Shown here one piece after another: positions 33,070 to 41,136 of a stretch of DNA of 52,709 nucleotides. The first letter of the stretch is position 1. Every line of letters begins with the position of its first letter. This stretch comes from a virus, in IMG/VR virus record IMGVR_UViG_3300035687_000009, positions 1-52,709 of that record; one strand, written 5' to 3'. Below the pieces are notes generated by a model. It was not told the origin of the DNA, searched no databases, and saw only the letters and a program-made list of their open reading frames with translations. The translations under genes and the position numbers were made by a program.

Positions 33070-34455
33070 ATGGCGAGAAGATGCGGACCAACAAAACCAT
33101 GTGGGATGCAGGGTGGATTATTAAATCCATTCTTTCAGAACGGAATTGATATCGCTGGCATAACGGGGTTATCTAGTAGTCAGGGAGTAGAAACTCTGCG
33201 ATATGCCCTTTTAGTTCAAGCGTCTGATTTAGGGGAAGGGGTATTATCATTTAATAATGCTGCGGCTCCTAATGGGGCAATGGTGGCGGACAGAAGATTA
33301 GGTGGTATTGGTTCGTATGTTGAATTTATAGTACCAACTACAGTGGGCAACGGCAGTGGTATACCGCTTTGTTTAACAACCTCTGATGATGCGAATTACA
33401 CATGGTCAACAGGGGCAGGCACTTTTTTATTATCGTGTTATTACGTTGCTGGGAACTCCTATTTCTATACTGAAAACGGTTCATCTAGTGGTATCACACT
33501 ATCAACACTGCCTGTTGCGGGTGATATTATCCGGCTCGAAAAAGTTTCCTTAACACAGATAGCGATTAAGAGAAGCAACGGTGGTTCATTCACAACACTA
33601 GTTACCAGAACTGTACTCACAGACTTCCCTAATCCATTCGTTAAAGCAATGCACGTGTTAGCTCCTGCTGCTAATAGGTCACTAACCGTGAGGGGTTACG
33701 GACTGCGAAGTCGATTACTTTCCGTTACTGGGGGGCAAATGCCGTTAATCGTATTTACGGGGGAAAGTAACTCAGGCGGACGAGCCTTAAACTCTGTGGC
33801 ATCACCCGCAGAGCGTGCTGAACGCAGTTCAGTTAAGATACTAAACAACACTAGTCTTACTTTCGAAAACCTTGATATCGGCACAAATAACCTCTTAGGC
33901 CACGCAGGGATTACACCTGCAGCAGAACATAGCTGGGAGTTGCAGTTAGCAAGGCGTGTGGAAGCAAGTGATTTTGGAATTCCACTAGTATATATTGTTA
34001 AAACAGGCCAAGGTGGAACTAAGATAGTGGATTGGGCGGATGGAGCTACTTCATATTTATCAACAAACTGTTGGCAGTTACTTAAAGATCGTGTCGATGC
34101 GGCACTTGCTTTATTACAGGCGGCGCAGCCTTTACCTGTTCAAATTTATATTTTCTATAGCCAGGGGATAAATGATCATGTTGCGGGGACAGATATAACC
34201 ACATGGAAGACTAACACTATTGCGCATCTTGCTAAGATACGGACACGCTACGGATCAACAGTGAAAATTGTGATGACAAAATTCCCATCCGCAACATTCT
34301 CATCTTATAATACAGCTATTGACGAAATCACAGCTTCCGATCAATACACCTTTTCATCGCCTACAGAAGACCCTCCATTTAGTAGTAATCATTGGACTTA
34401 TAATGGGCAAAAACTAGTAGCTGATAGATTGATTGATAAGGCGTTTAACTATTAA
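33070..34455 (+). CDS. SGNH-hydrolase/sialate O-acetylesterase-like virion enzyme, 461 aa
   Basis: The ATG at 33070 (MARRCGPTKPCGMQ) is preferred to a GTG eight codons upstream. The N-terminal 215 residues are a beta-sandwich-like adhesion domain. The C-terminal domain shows FTGESNSGG with the nucleophile Ser at 233, YSQGINDH (GxND, 366-369) and a DPPFSSNHW block with Asp434 and His441, fitting an SGNH fold. It would remove acetyl groups from surface glycans, in a tail-exposed or extracellular role, and lies after the neck genes. Confidence 0.75.
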   Translation: MARRCGPTKPCGMQGGLLNPFFQNGIDIAGITGLSSSQGVETLRYALLVQASDLGEGVLSFNNAAAPNGAMVADRRLGGIGSYVEFIVPTTVGNGSGIPLCLTTSDDANYTWSTGAGTFLLSCYYVAGNSYFYTENGSSSGITLSTLPVAGDIIRLEKVSLTQIAIKRSNGGSFTTLVTRTVLTDFPNPFVKAMHVLAPAANRSLTVRGYGLRSRLLSVTGGQMPLIVFTGESNSGGRALNSVASPAERAERSSVKILNNTSLTFENLDIGTNNLLGHAGITPAAEHSWELQLARRVEASDFGIPLVYIVKTGQGGTKIVDWADGATSYLSTNCWQLLKDRVDAALALLQAAQPLPVQIYIFYSQGINDHVAGTDITTWKTNTIAHLAKIRTRYGSTVKIVMTKFPSATFSSYNTAIDEITASDQYTFSSPTEDPPFSSNHWTYNGQKLVADRLIDKAFNY

Positions 34456-34496
34456 AAAAATAAAAGAGGCCGCATAGAAAGATATAATCATCAAAA

Positions 34497-34601
34497 ATGA
34501 AGGGTGAGTTACCCATACTGATAATAATTATTTGCACAGTGTTAACATTATACACGCATCACAGAAGAAGAAAGAAACATGAGCGCACAGGAAGACGATA
34601 A
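34497..34601 (+). CDS. Tiny membrane protein, 34 aa
   Basis: A single hydrophobic segment (LPILIIIICTVLTLY) is followed by a basic tail (HHRRRKKHERTGRR). It overlaps the next gene by 23 nt. It sits at the head of the lysis module, so it may be a holin modulator or a small holin. Confidence 0.45.
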   Translation: MKGELPILIIIICTVLTLYTHHRRRKKHERTGRR

Positions 34602-34818
34602 GTTGGATCAGATTCTTACTCACGTTGAAAAGTTATCCCGGGGAATGTACGGGGATCCTGATAACGGTGTACACGGGCTGATTAGAGAAAACATGGATAG
34701 GGAAATCAGATTAAAAGCTGTTGAGGACAACCAGAAGAAAGTTAAATACTGGATAGCCGGGTTTTCAATAGCCATTCCATCTATTATACTTTTTATAAAA
34801 CAAAAGTTGGGGTTATAA
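34579..34818 (+). CDS. Holin-associated XhlA-like protein, 79 aa
   Basis: The N-terminus is a charged coiled coil (DKLDQILTHVEKLSRGMYG), then DREIRLKAVEDNQKKVKYW, and a single C-terminal membrane segment (IAGFSIAIPSIILFI). This matches haemolysin XhlA-type membrane-anchored phage proteins. With neighbouring small membrane proteins it forms the lysis cassette. Confidence 0.65.
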   Translation: MSAQEDDKLDQILTHVEKLSRGMYGDPDNGVHGLIRENMDREIRLKAVEDNQKKVKYWIAGFSIAIPSIILFIKQKLGL

Positions 34819-34822
34819 ACAA

Positions 34823-35248
34823 ATGAGGATCGAAATAAAAAGAGATTACCTGGAAGCTGAAACCCTCGGAGTACTGACCGTCTATGATGAGAATAACGAA
34901 GTGGCATTCACATGCAAAACGCTGGAGCTGCCATGGAGAGACAATCAGAAAAGAATCAGCTGCATCCCTGAGGATGAATACCTGGTCGTTAAGCGTAAGG
35001 CGCACGAACTACGCAAGTATGATCACTTCCACATCAAAGATGTTCCTAACCGTGAATGGATATTAATCCACATCGGAAATAAAGTGAGTCATATTTTAGG
35101 TTGCATCCTGGTTGGTGATAAGTTCGCTCACCTCGATGATGATGGCAATCTGGATGTAGTCAATTCAACGACTACTTTGAAAATGTTATTCGCTATTATG
35201 CCAGATAAGTTCAAGCTTAGAATATTCAGCAATGAAGTGAATGTATGA
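34823..35248 (+). CDS. DUF5675 family protein, 141 aa
   Basis: It has the DUF5675 features: early LGVLTVYDENNEV, TLELPWRDNQKRISCIPEDE and HIGNKVSHILGCILVGD, with His and Cys in an HxGN...GC arrangement that recalls YkuD L,D-transpeptidase active sites. Members sit in phage lysis regions. It may act on peptidoglycan, but family function is not established. It lies between holin-like genes. Confidence 0.75.
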   Translation: MRIEIKRDYLEAETLGVLTVYDENNEVAFTCKTLELPWRDNQKRISCIPEDEYLVVKRKAHELRKYDHFHIKDVPNREWILIHIGNKVSHILGCILVGDKFAHLDDDGNLDVVNSTTTLKMLFAIMPDKFKLRIFSNEVNV

Positions 35249-35604
35249 AAGCCTTAATCCTCATATTGCTTTTTATCTTACCTCAAAAGAGTGATCAATT
35301 CTTAATTACTCAAAGATGTGGAACAAAGTGTGAGAACTTCAAAGCTACCATAGCCATTACTCCGCATAATGTTTTCTTCTCAGCAAAAGGAAAACCTACA
35401 TGGACGCTGGATGTATGTAGAACAGTATATGATAAGAACAGAGAATTTCATTTCCTTCAGAAGGATACAGTTATAAACAGTGACACATTAAAAGTCTATC
35501 GCGGAGCCGTGATAGTTATTCCTGATCAGAAGATAATTGTACTGGAATTAAGGACGGCTACAAAATATTATTACTCAGCTTACACTTACAATAAAAGACA
35601 ATGA
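35245..35604 (+). CDS. Exported hypothetical protein, 119 aa
   Basis: A signal peptide (MKALILILLFILPQ) is followed by a beta-rich domain with three Cys (RCGTKCENF, LDVCRT). It is in the lysis region, overlapping both neighbours by 4 nt, and would act in the periplasm. No family is recognised. Confidence 0.6.
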   Translation: MKALILILLFILPQKSDQFLITQRCGTKCENFKATIAITPHNVFFSAKGKPTWTLDVCRTVYDKNREFHFLQKDTVINSDTLKVYRGAVIVIPDQKIIVLELRTATKYYYSAYTYNKRQ

Positions 35605-35822
35605 CACGAATAGTTAAACTTTGGTATCGCACAGCTTTTTGGGCACGGGTTGAGAAAAGTTTCCTTTACATCGGATCTGCTGTAACCGGGACTTTGGTGC
35701 TTACTGATGCCGATAAGATTTGGACGCTGATTGTAATAGGATCAACCATTATCGGAGGTATGGTCGGCTTCTGGTTCAATGATGAAAATAAGAATGGTGT
35801 GGCCGATATTTTTGAAGAATGA
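35601..35822 (+). CDS. Holin-like membrane protein, 73 aa
   Basis: Two hydrophobic segments (residues about 20-36 and 41-57), with a short N-terminal basic part and an acidic C-terminus (NDENKNGVADIFEE) that resembles a calcium-binding loop. The size, topology and location fit a class II-type phage holin. Confidence 0.6.
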   Translation: MTRIVKLWYRTAFWARVEKSFLYIGSAVTGTLVLTDADKIWTLIVIGSTIIGGMVGFWFNDENKNGVADIFEE

Positions 35823-35950
35823 GAAAAATCAATAAAAAGAAATCTCAACATGCGGCAAAGAGCTTCGCTAAAAAGTTAGTGGAAAATCAGCGCGATATAG
35901 ATCCTGAGATTTCAAAGATTGTTCAAAAACGCTTTTGGGATATGCTATGA
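35819..35950 (+). CDS. Small basic protein, 43 aa
   Basis: A short frame starting MRKINKKKSQHAAK, overlapping both neighbours by 4 nt. It is helical and very basic in the N-terminal half. No family is recognised. The double ATGA overlap supports expression with the lysis module. Confidence 0.5.
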   Translation: MRKINKKKSQHAAKSFAKKLVENQRDIDPEISKIVQKRFWDML

Positions 35951-36426
35951 AAAATAAAGAATCAGAAGGCTTCCGTGCTCTTGGTGATATAAGCCTATGG
36001 CAGTGGATATTAATATTGATCCTCGTGTGGTGTGTGATGAGCTGCAGTGCTAATTATAATCTTAAACGAATGAAGTATCATGAACGAATGGCCATCGCTA
36101 AAGGTGCCGTGATCATTCATGACACAGTGTTCGTTGAAAAAGTGGTAACTGTTCCGGAAGTAAAAACCGATACCGTATTTGAGTCCATTGAAGGCGATAC
36201 TGTATTCATATCAAAGGACCGGCTGAAAATAAAGTACATTAACCTCCCGGGTGATTCAGTGTTCATCCAGGGTAAATGCGAAAGTGATACTGTGATCATC
36301 AAGGTTCCGGTAACGATAACAAAAGAAATAACGGCTCCAAAAGGATTCAAAGATTACTTACCCTGGATACTTGTGGTGTTAACTATTGGGGCAGCGACTT
36401 ACTTTCTTAGGAGTTTCAAAAAGTGA
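35947..36426 (+). CDS. Candidate unimolecular spanin, 159 aa
   Basis: The ATG at 35947 (MKNKESEGFRALGD) is chosen by the 4-nt overlap. A hydrophobic segment ends in a lipobox-like VMSC near residue 33. The periplasmic part is beta-rich, with repeated V/T/D strands (DTVFVEKVVTVPEVKTDTVF), and the C-terminus is a membrane helix (YLPWILVVLTIGAATYF) with RSFKK. Lipid anchor at the N-end plus inner-membrane helix at the C-end is the u-spanin layout, used for outer membrane disruption at lysis. It is the last gene of the lysis module. Confidence 0.6.
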   Translation: MKNKESEGFRALGDISLWQWILILILVWCVMSCSANYNLKRMKYHERMAIAKGAVIIHDTVFVEKVVTVPEVKTDTVFESIEGDTVFISKDRLKIKYINLPGDSVFIQGKCESDTVIIKVPVTITKEITAPKGFKDYLPWILVVLTIGAATYFLRSFKK

Positions 36427-36443
36427 AGCTTGGCTGTTTGCGG

Positions 36444-36743
36444 TTACTCTTTTCTTTTCCTTAATCCTTTCGCCTCACGATACTTATTAATGATACTCCA
36501 CTTGGATCGCCCAATCTTTGCGGCCATTTCATCAATAGTATACCTTTTTGTGCCGTAATTTTTCAGGATAAAATTTTCATCGTGACGACTCCATTGCCAA
36601 CTCTTTTTTAAAAGCTTTAACTTTGATCCCCACATACGAATCGTGCTCTCCTTGACTAAATATTTTTTTGCTAGTTCTGAATTATTAGTTGTAGGAAATA
36701 GCTTTTTAAATTCCTTTTGGTCAATTGATTTGAAGTTTGTCAT
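36444..36743 (-). CDS. Myb/HTH-like DNA-binding protein, 99 aa
   Basis: The central part WQWSRHDENFILKNYG and TIDEMAAKIGRSKWSI reads as a Myb/SANT-like helix-turn-helix; a first half HTH also appears (NSELAKKYLVKESTIRMWG). It ends the leftward operon, 17 nt from the convergent late operon. It could be a transcription factor for late genes; that is inference. Confidence 0.65.
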   Translation of the reverse strand: MTNFKSIDQKEFKKLFPTTNNSELAKKYLVKESTIRMWGSKLKLLKKSWQWSRHDENFILKNYGTKRYTIDEMAAKIGRSKWSIINKYREAKGLRKRKE

Positions 36744-36746
36744 TTT

Positions 36747-37361
36747 TTAGTTACTTGTTATTCTATTTAACCGCGCTATAGCCAACTCGTTATAGTCAGG
36801 TACATTAGCGTAAGGCTCAAGCATGTGTTCTCCTTTATGCACATTTTTGATATAATCAAATCCTAGATCATTAAGTTCAACAAAATTTCTAGGAGCATTC
36901 TCTTGTGTGCCTTCGAATGCAACAACAAATTGCCTATTTCGATGGGCTAATTTACCAAACCTGTTAATCGCAATTCTAACCTCACGCCATTCGGTATAAT
37001 ATCCTTTAACTGGCTGATTGGATAATTGGGCATTATGAATTTCAATTTCAATCTTCTCGATCTGATTTTCGATTGGTTGTGCATCTGATTTACCATTTGC
37101 AATAAGCCTTGCGTATCTGACATATTTTTGTAAATTCCCCTCAACCTCTCGAGATTGAGACTCGCACCATGCAGATGGTTGTGATGGGCAATCAGTATAG
37201 CAATTCACGCGGAAATTATCAATGTCAATATATATAGTCTGTTTACACTTTTTTGTGTTGTGACCATAACCATTAACATAAAGCCGATTGCCCTTCTTGG
37301 TCCAAAGAGTGACATTCAAATACTTACCTAATTTTTCGGTGATTTTTTCGATTGTGTTCAT
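36747..37361 (-). CDS. Hypothetical early protein, 204 aa
   Basis: The ATG at 37361 (MNTIEKITEKLGKY) is preferred; an upstream in-frame start would reach into AT-rich intergenic sequence. It has a charged N-terminal region (LWTKKGNRLYVNGYG), Cys pairs (VNCYTDCPSQ) and a C-terminal helical domain. No family is recognised. Direct repeats lie 36 nt upstream. Confidence 0.6.
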   Translation of the reverse strand: MNTIEKITEKLGKYLNVTLWTKKGNRLYVNGYGHNTKKCKQTIYIDIDNFRVNCYTDCPSQPSAWCESQSREVEGNLQKYVRYARLIANGKSDAQPIENQIEKIEIEIHNAQLSNQPVKGYYTEWREVRIAINRFGKLAHRNRQFVVAFEGTQENAPRNFVELNDLGFDYIKNVHKGEHMLEPYANVPDYNELAIARLNRITSN

Positions 37362-37396
37362 AAAAACTTTATTTTTAATACGCTTATGTAAATATA

Positions 37397-37434
37397 AAAG
37401 CAAATCACAATATTACAAAGCAAATCACAATATT
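37397..37434. repeat. Two 18-bp direct repeats upstream of the last early genes
   Basis: AAAGCAAATCACAATATT occurs at 37397-37414 and 37417-37434 (20-bp period). It lies upstream of the minus-strand genes at 36444-37361, so it could be a regulator site with its own promoter; AT-rich context prevents a firm -7 call. Confidence 0.5.
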
Positions 37435-37467
37435 TATTTTACCTGCTTTTTAGGCTTTAATTTGGGC

Positions 37468-37650
37468 CTATTCCAATAGAATATCTTTCTGCTCCTTCTG
37501 TATATCAGAAAATATCTTCTTCAATATTTTCTTATCGAAGAGCCGGATCATTCGGAAGCGGTTATAGGCATCATCTTTTGAAAGGGTTTCTCCCTTCTCT
37601 TCAAAGTACCTCCTGGCTATCTCTGATCTATTGTAAGCTGGATGGATCAT
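37468..37650 (-). CDS. Small HTH-like hypothetical protein, 60 aa
   Basis: A basic helical protein (NRSEIARRYFEEKGETLSKD). It resembles short phage HTH proteins (RSEIARRYF). It is the last gene of the vWA operon, with ATGA overlap to its upstream neighbour. Confidence 0.55.
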   Translation of the reverse strand: MIHPAYNRSEIARRYFEEKGETLSKDDAYNRFRMIRLFDKKILKKIFSDIQKEQKDILLE

Positions 37651-37874
37651 AATTCTGGATTTGCTGGGTTATCGGATCTTACCTCCTTCATTGATAGGGC
37701 TTCTATTACATTGATCGTGCACCCACTATGTTCTATTGGATAACCTTTGGCTTTTTCAATCTCGAAAAATTCTTTCGATGAAATGTCAAGCGGGTTCTCT
37801 CCGTGCATGAGCATAGCGGGAGCTGAGGTGTACGCCCATTTGTTGGTGCCTTTTGTCAGTATATATATCTTCAT
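37647..37874 (-). CDS. Hypothetical protein, 75 aa
   Basis: The protein has no recognised domain (MKIYILTKGTNKWAY and GENPLDISSKEFFEIEKAKG). It overlaps both flanking genes by 4 nt in the vWA operon. Confidence 0.55.
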   Translation of the reverse strand: MKIYILTKGTNKWAYTSAPAMLMHGENPLDISSKEFFEIEKAKGYPIEHSGCTINVIEALSMKEVRSDNPANPEL

Positions 37875-38383
37875 AGTAGTATCATTGATGTGCTATTAAT
37901 CATTTCAGTGGTTGATAGACGATTCGAAATAACAGCGATCTCATTATCCACTTGCTGAAAATTCTTGTAGGACTTGATTTGATCTTTCAAAGTGTGGCGT
38001 AATTTGTCCGCAATATTATTCTCAATACCTATCAACCGCATTGCCTCTAATACATTAGTGTCCGCATTGATTAGGTATAAGGTAATTGCATTAGCTTTTT
38101 GACTAAGCCAGATATTAATTTCGTTTTCTTGCACCTTGAAAATACTAACCGACAAATCGAAGTTCCAATTCTTATACGGAAAATCTATAATGAAAAATGG
38201 AATGTCTGATTTGACGTATACCCCATAACGCAGCGGTTCCTTTCGCCACACTATTACTGTCTCTGGATCCGGATCTTTGATGTAATACAATACATCAAAG
38301 AAGGCTTCGTTCACTGAGGCTCTACACTCCTCAATACCCTTCGCGTTGCTGATAGGAAATTGCTTACCCGTTTCGTGTATCAT
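37871..38383 (-). CDS. Hypothetical protein, 170 aa
   Basis: The second half is helical (EAMRLIGIENNIADKLRHTL), the first half has an aromatic beta-like segment (YVKSDIPFFIIDFPYKNWN). No family is recognised. It is ATGA-coupled to the vWA gene, so the products may act together. Confidence 0.58.
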   Translation of the reverse strand: MIHETGKQFPISNAKGIEECRASVNEAFFDVLYYIKDPDPETVIVWRKEPLRYGVYVKSDIPFFIIDFPYKNWNFDLSVSIFKVQENEINIWLSQKANAITLYLINADTNVLEAMRLIGIENNIADKLRHTLKDQIKSYKNFQQVDNEIAVISNRLSTTEMINSTSMILL

Positions 38384-38955
38384 TTGAGTAATTTTTGCAG
38401 GATGGGTAATGTTTTTTCCTTTTTCAAGTCGTTAATGTGAGTATTGCCCCCAGATCTGGCCGCTAGCTTCCGCATGAAAGATATTGCCTCGTGGTCATTC
38501 TCGTTTCCGATGAAAAGAATATCAATTATACCTGTAAGAAGGTCTGCCTGTTTCAATGCCTCCTGTTCATCATCGGGGCGTCCATCGCTAATTATCAGGG
38601 TATGACAGGGGTTATATGTTGTAATATGAGCAATAGCAATGTGCAAGGCTGTGTTTCCGGCTGGTGGTGGAATATTACCAGGATTAACATCCTGCGCAAA
38701 TGCCGAAAAAGCAATTAATCTCCTAGCGCTCCAATCAATGGTATTGTCTTGCAATGCTTTTCTTAGCAACTCGTATTTTGTCGCATGGCCCACTGATTCA
38801 CTCATGCTTGATGAAATATCGGCTAGGATGAATTTCATATCGGTACAGTTCTTTTTGAATGAATGCCTTTGTACCGTTTCAGTCACTTTTTTAGATACCG
38901 CTGATTTTGCTGCTGTATCTATTAATTTTTGTAGAGGATTCGTTAGTTCGTTCAT
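38380..38955 (-). CDS. von Willebrand factor A domain protein, 191 aa
   Basis: A vWA fold is indicated by the MIDAS motif DISSS at residues 46-50, the GNTALHIAI segment with its Thr, and LIISDGRPDD with the third metal-site Asp. There is no AAA partner next to it. In bacteria, vWA proteins act as metal-dependent scaffolds for protein complexes. Its place in an early operon suggests a host-takeover or interaction role, which is inferred. Confidence 0.8.
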   Translation of the reverse strand: MNELTNPLQKLIDTAAKSAVSKKVTETVQRHSFKKNCTDMKFILADISSSMSESVGHATKYELLRKALQDNTIDWSARRLIAFSAFAQDVNPGNIPPPAGNTALHIAIAHITTYNPCHTLIISDGRPDDEQEALKQADLLTGIIDILFIGNENDHEAISFMRKLAARSGGNTHINDLKKEKTLPILQKLLK

Positions 38956-39557
38956 GGTTGATACTGGATAGCCTGGTTAACATTAATTTTTCCCTCGGCC
39001 CAATGGGCTGCAATATCCTTCATCAGGTTTTTGTAATCAGTCAGATCCTGTTCTGAAAGTTTTGATATCAACTTATTTTTTTTCAGGCTACCAGGAGCGT
39101 TGATCGAATTTCCAGTGACAAAGTACACCGACCATTCATCCCCTTGATACCCTTGCTTGCCGCCGTATGATACGTACACACGTCTTTCATTTGTGCCATA
39201 TTTTTTCCATACATTAATCCACAACCCTGAGGCGCTGTAATCGGGTTCTATAGCATTGATAATTTTCATGAATCGCTCAGAAAATTCCTTATCCTTCAGC
39301 CAGTTGTTTTTCTGCTTTTCTTCTGCAATTTTTGCGGCAGCCCTAGCCATTTCGCTTCGTTCAATTTCCTGAATCTCCATCAGCCTTGATTTTTCTTTGG
39401 CGCGATGCGCTGCTGATTCTTTGATCTCCTGCTTTTCTTTTTCTGTCAGCAAAATTTCGCGAGCTTCAGAAACCATGTTACGGTGAATGCTTTCTTTCAT
39501 AAGCCCTTGAAGTAATTCAAGGACTTGTTCGTTCGATAGCGAGCTGTAGTCTATCAT
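38952..39557 (-). CDS. Coiled-coil hypothetical protein, 201 aa
   Basis: The first half is a long charged helix (residues about 15-95, with REILLTEKEKQEIKESAAHR) and the second half is a globular domain with NVWKKYGTNERRVYVSYGG. No family is recognised. ATGA overlap links it to the vWA gene and to the Cys-containing gene upstream. Confidence 0.6.
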   Translation of the reverse strand: MIDYSSLSNEQVLELLQGLMKESIHRNMVSEAREILLTEKEKQEIKESAAHRAKEKSRLMEIQEIERSEMARAAAKIAEEKQKNNWLKDKEFSERFMKIINAIEPDYSASGLWINVWKKYGTNERRVYVSYGGKQGYQGDEWSVYFVTGNSINAPGSLKKNKLISKLSEQDLTDYKNLMKDIAAHWAEGKINVNQAIQYQP

Positions 39558-40042
39558 GATTGTAAGGTTTTCAAAAACCGCGCTGCATATACCGATACGT
39601 CTGCCTTACCTGATTTCCCACTGAACAGGGTGTTAACCGAGTTCATGACATCGAAGATATTTTCAAAGTTGTATTCGTCATCCCGCCTTTCGCGCCCGTC
39701 AATCCAGAATTTTGCAGATGTTTGTGAGAACAGCCATATTTGAAATTCGTCTATTTTTTCGAAATTTTCAAACTTAGGGAGCTGGCTTATTATTTCAGCT
39801 CGCAATGCTTCGGCCCATGCTATTTGTTTGTCAGATCCGGTTAGTGCGGGGAGCCCGATCTCTTTTGCTTCAGATGAAGCTTTTTCACTGGCTTCTTTTC
39901 TTTGCTGGGCTTGTTCTTCTTTCCAGCAATCGGTACACAATGTGCCCTCTAGCCATGATACCTTGTTGTCACGTTCGGAGTGTTTGCCAAATAATTGATG
40001 AGTTTGCTCATGACCACATGAATGCGTTACTTCGTATTTCAT
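39554..40042 (-). CDS. Zinc-finger-like protein, 162 aa
   Basis: The N-terminus has CGHEQTHQLFGKHSERD and then LCTDCWKEEQA, so a C-H / CxxC zinc site is likely in residues 9-40; the C-terminal part is helical. Similar short zinc proteins with a CGH start occur in plasmids and phages. It is the first gene of the vWA operon. Confidence 0.6.
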   Translation of the reverse strand: MKYEVTHSCGHEQTHQLFGKHSERDNKVSWLEGTLCTDCWKEEQAQQRKEASEKASSEAKEIGLPALTGSDKQIAWAEALRAEIISQLPKFENFEKIDEFQIWLFSQTSAKFWIDGRERRDDEYNFENIFDVMNSVNTLFSGKSGKADVSVYAARFLKTLQS

Positions 40043-40316
40043 AATTCTATCTATTTGTTTTTGCAGTCTGTCCAGGCCGACTGTATCACCCTTGAATTAT
40101 AATACTAAGATATACAGTTTTCCATATATCTCCAAATCTTTTATGAAATATTTTACCTTATTTTTCACCCCTGCAATACAGCCTATTATAGCGTATATAG
40201 TTTTCAGTATACTCCACTATTACCAGGTATCGGATAGTGTTTCTAATGACCTGTAATGAAGCCGATTTTTTTAGGTAAAAATAGAAAGTGCGTTTTTAGG
40301 CTAATTTAAGGGGTCG
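40043..40316. other. AT-rich intergenic region with paired inverted repeats
   Basis: No convincing gene is present. Two related inverted repeats with an AGTTTTC core are seen: GATATA/TATATC at 40109-40130 and GTATA/TATAC at 40193-40212. They precede the vWA operon and may be binding sites for a regulator. Confidence 0.5.
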
Positions 40317-40433
40317 TTATTTCTTATCCTTCGGTTTGTGTGGGCAAAACCAACAGAATGTAATCTTCGGGCGTGTGATGTCACGGCCACATAAGCACTC
40401 ATTAGATGGGCGTTTATTCTCGATAATCTTCAT
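40317..40433 (-). CDS. Micro-protein with zinc-ribbon cysteines, 38 aa
   Basis: The frame (MKIIENKRPSNE and on) overlaps the preceding stop by 3-4 nt (ATGA) and has Cys13, Cys15, Cys27 and Cys30 with aromatic spacers (TFCWFC). It ends in PKDKK. The CxC...CxxC pattern predicts a small zinc ribbon. No family is recognised. Confidence 0.6.
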   Translation of the reverse strand: MKIIENKRPSNECLCGRDITRPKITFCWFCPHKPKDKK

Positions 40434-41125
40434 AGCTTCTCAAACTCAATTCTCCATACCCATGGATTAGCCTTCAAAGATTCAGCGCCGTTGATGGATT
40501 CCCAAAGGGTGAAGAATGACAGCTGTGCTGTATCCTGGGTTACCTCACAAACTCCATTAATGATTCTGGTATAATCTGGCCAACCCGCATTCATCTGGAA
40601 TCCGTGACCAACCCCCTCTCTTATTGCATCCTCTTCAGTTATATCATGGAGTCTTTCAACGCTGACGGATTTGATCAATAGTTTGAGACGGCAGGCCGAG
40701 CGAGGCATGAAGATTGAAGGCTTCCAGTGAATATCTTTCCATTTCGGAAAATCTACACAGTCTGCTTTGTATTTTATCTGGTCGCCAATCTCTGCAAAAG
40801 TCTCTCTAACCCAAAGGATATTTCCAACTTTTCCGTATGGGCATTGGATGTCGATCAGGTGAGAAGCCAGGGATCCGGGTTTTGGTTTGAATCTAAATAC
40901 CGGCTGATCTTTTTGTTTGCAACTCGGATGTATCTCTCCAATAAAACGAACAGAGCGTGGGGAAGTGTTAATTATTTCCAAACCTTTCGTCATTCGCGTG
41001 AGATCCTTCCGATCTTCCAATACAGAGATTACCATTTGGGTAATGAATGGTATCGGGCGTTCTTTAACTACGTCATTGGAATAGAAGGCTTTGATTTGAG
41101 AATCAGGAACAGATGTTGCTTTCAT
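40430..41125 (-). CDS. ASCH/PUA-like phage protein, 231 aa
   Basis: Sequence features recur in phage ASCH-like proteins: NILWVRETFAE, WKPSIFMPRSACRLKLLIKS, VERLHDITEEDAIREGV and NPWVWRIEFEKL near the end. ASCH/PUA domains bind RNA or modified nucleotides. The role in this phage is unknown. It is the fourth gene counted back from the vWA operon. Confidence 0.68.
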   Translation of the reverse strand: MKATSVPDSQIKAFYSNDVVKERPIPFITQMVISVLEDRKDLTRMTKGLEIINTSPRSVRFIGEIHPSCKQKDQPVFRFKPKPGSLASHLIDIQCPYGKVGNILWVRETFAEIGDQIKYKADCVDFPKWKDIHWKPSIFMPRSACRLKLLIKSVSVERLHDITEEDAIREGVGHGFQMNAGWPDYTRIINGVCEVTQDTAQLSFFTLWESINGAESLKANPWVWRIEFEKL

Positions 41126-41136
41126 TTTTAATATGT

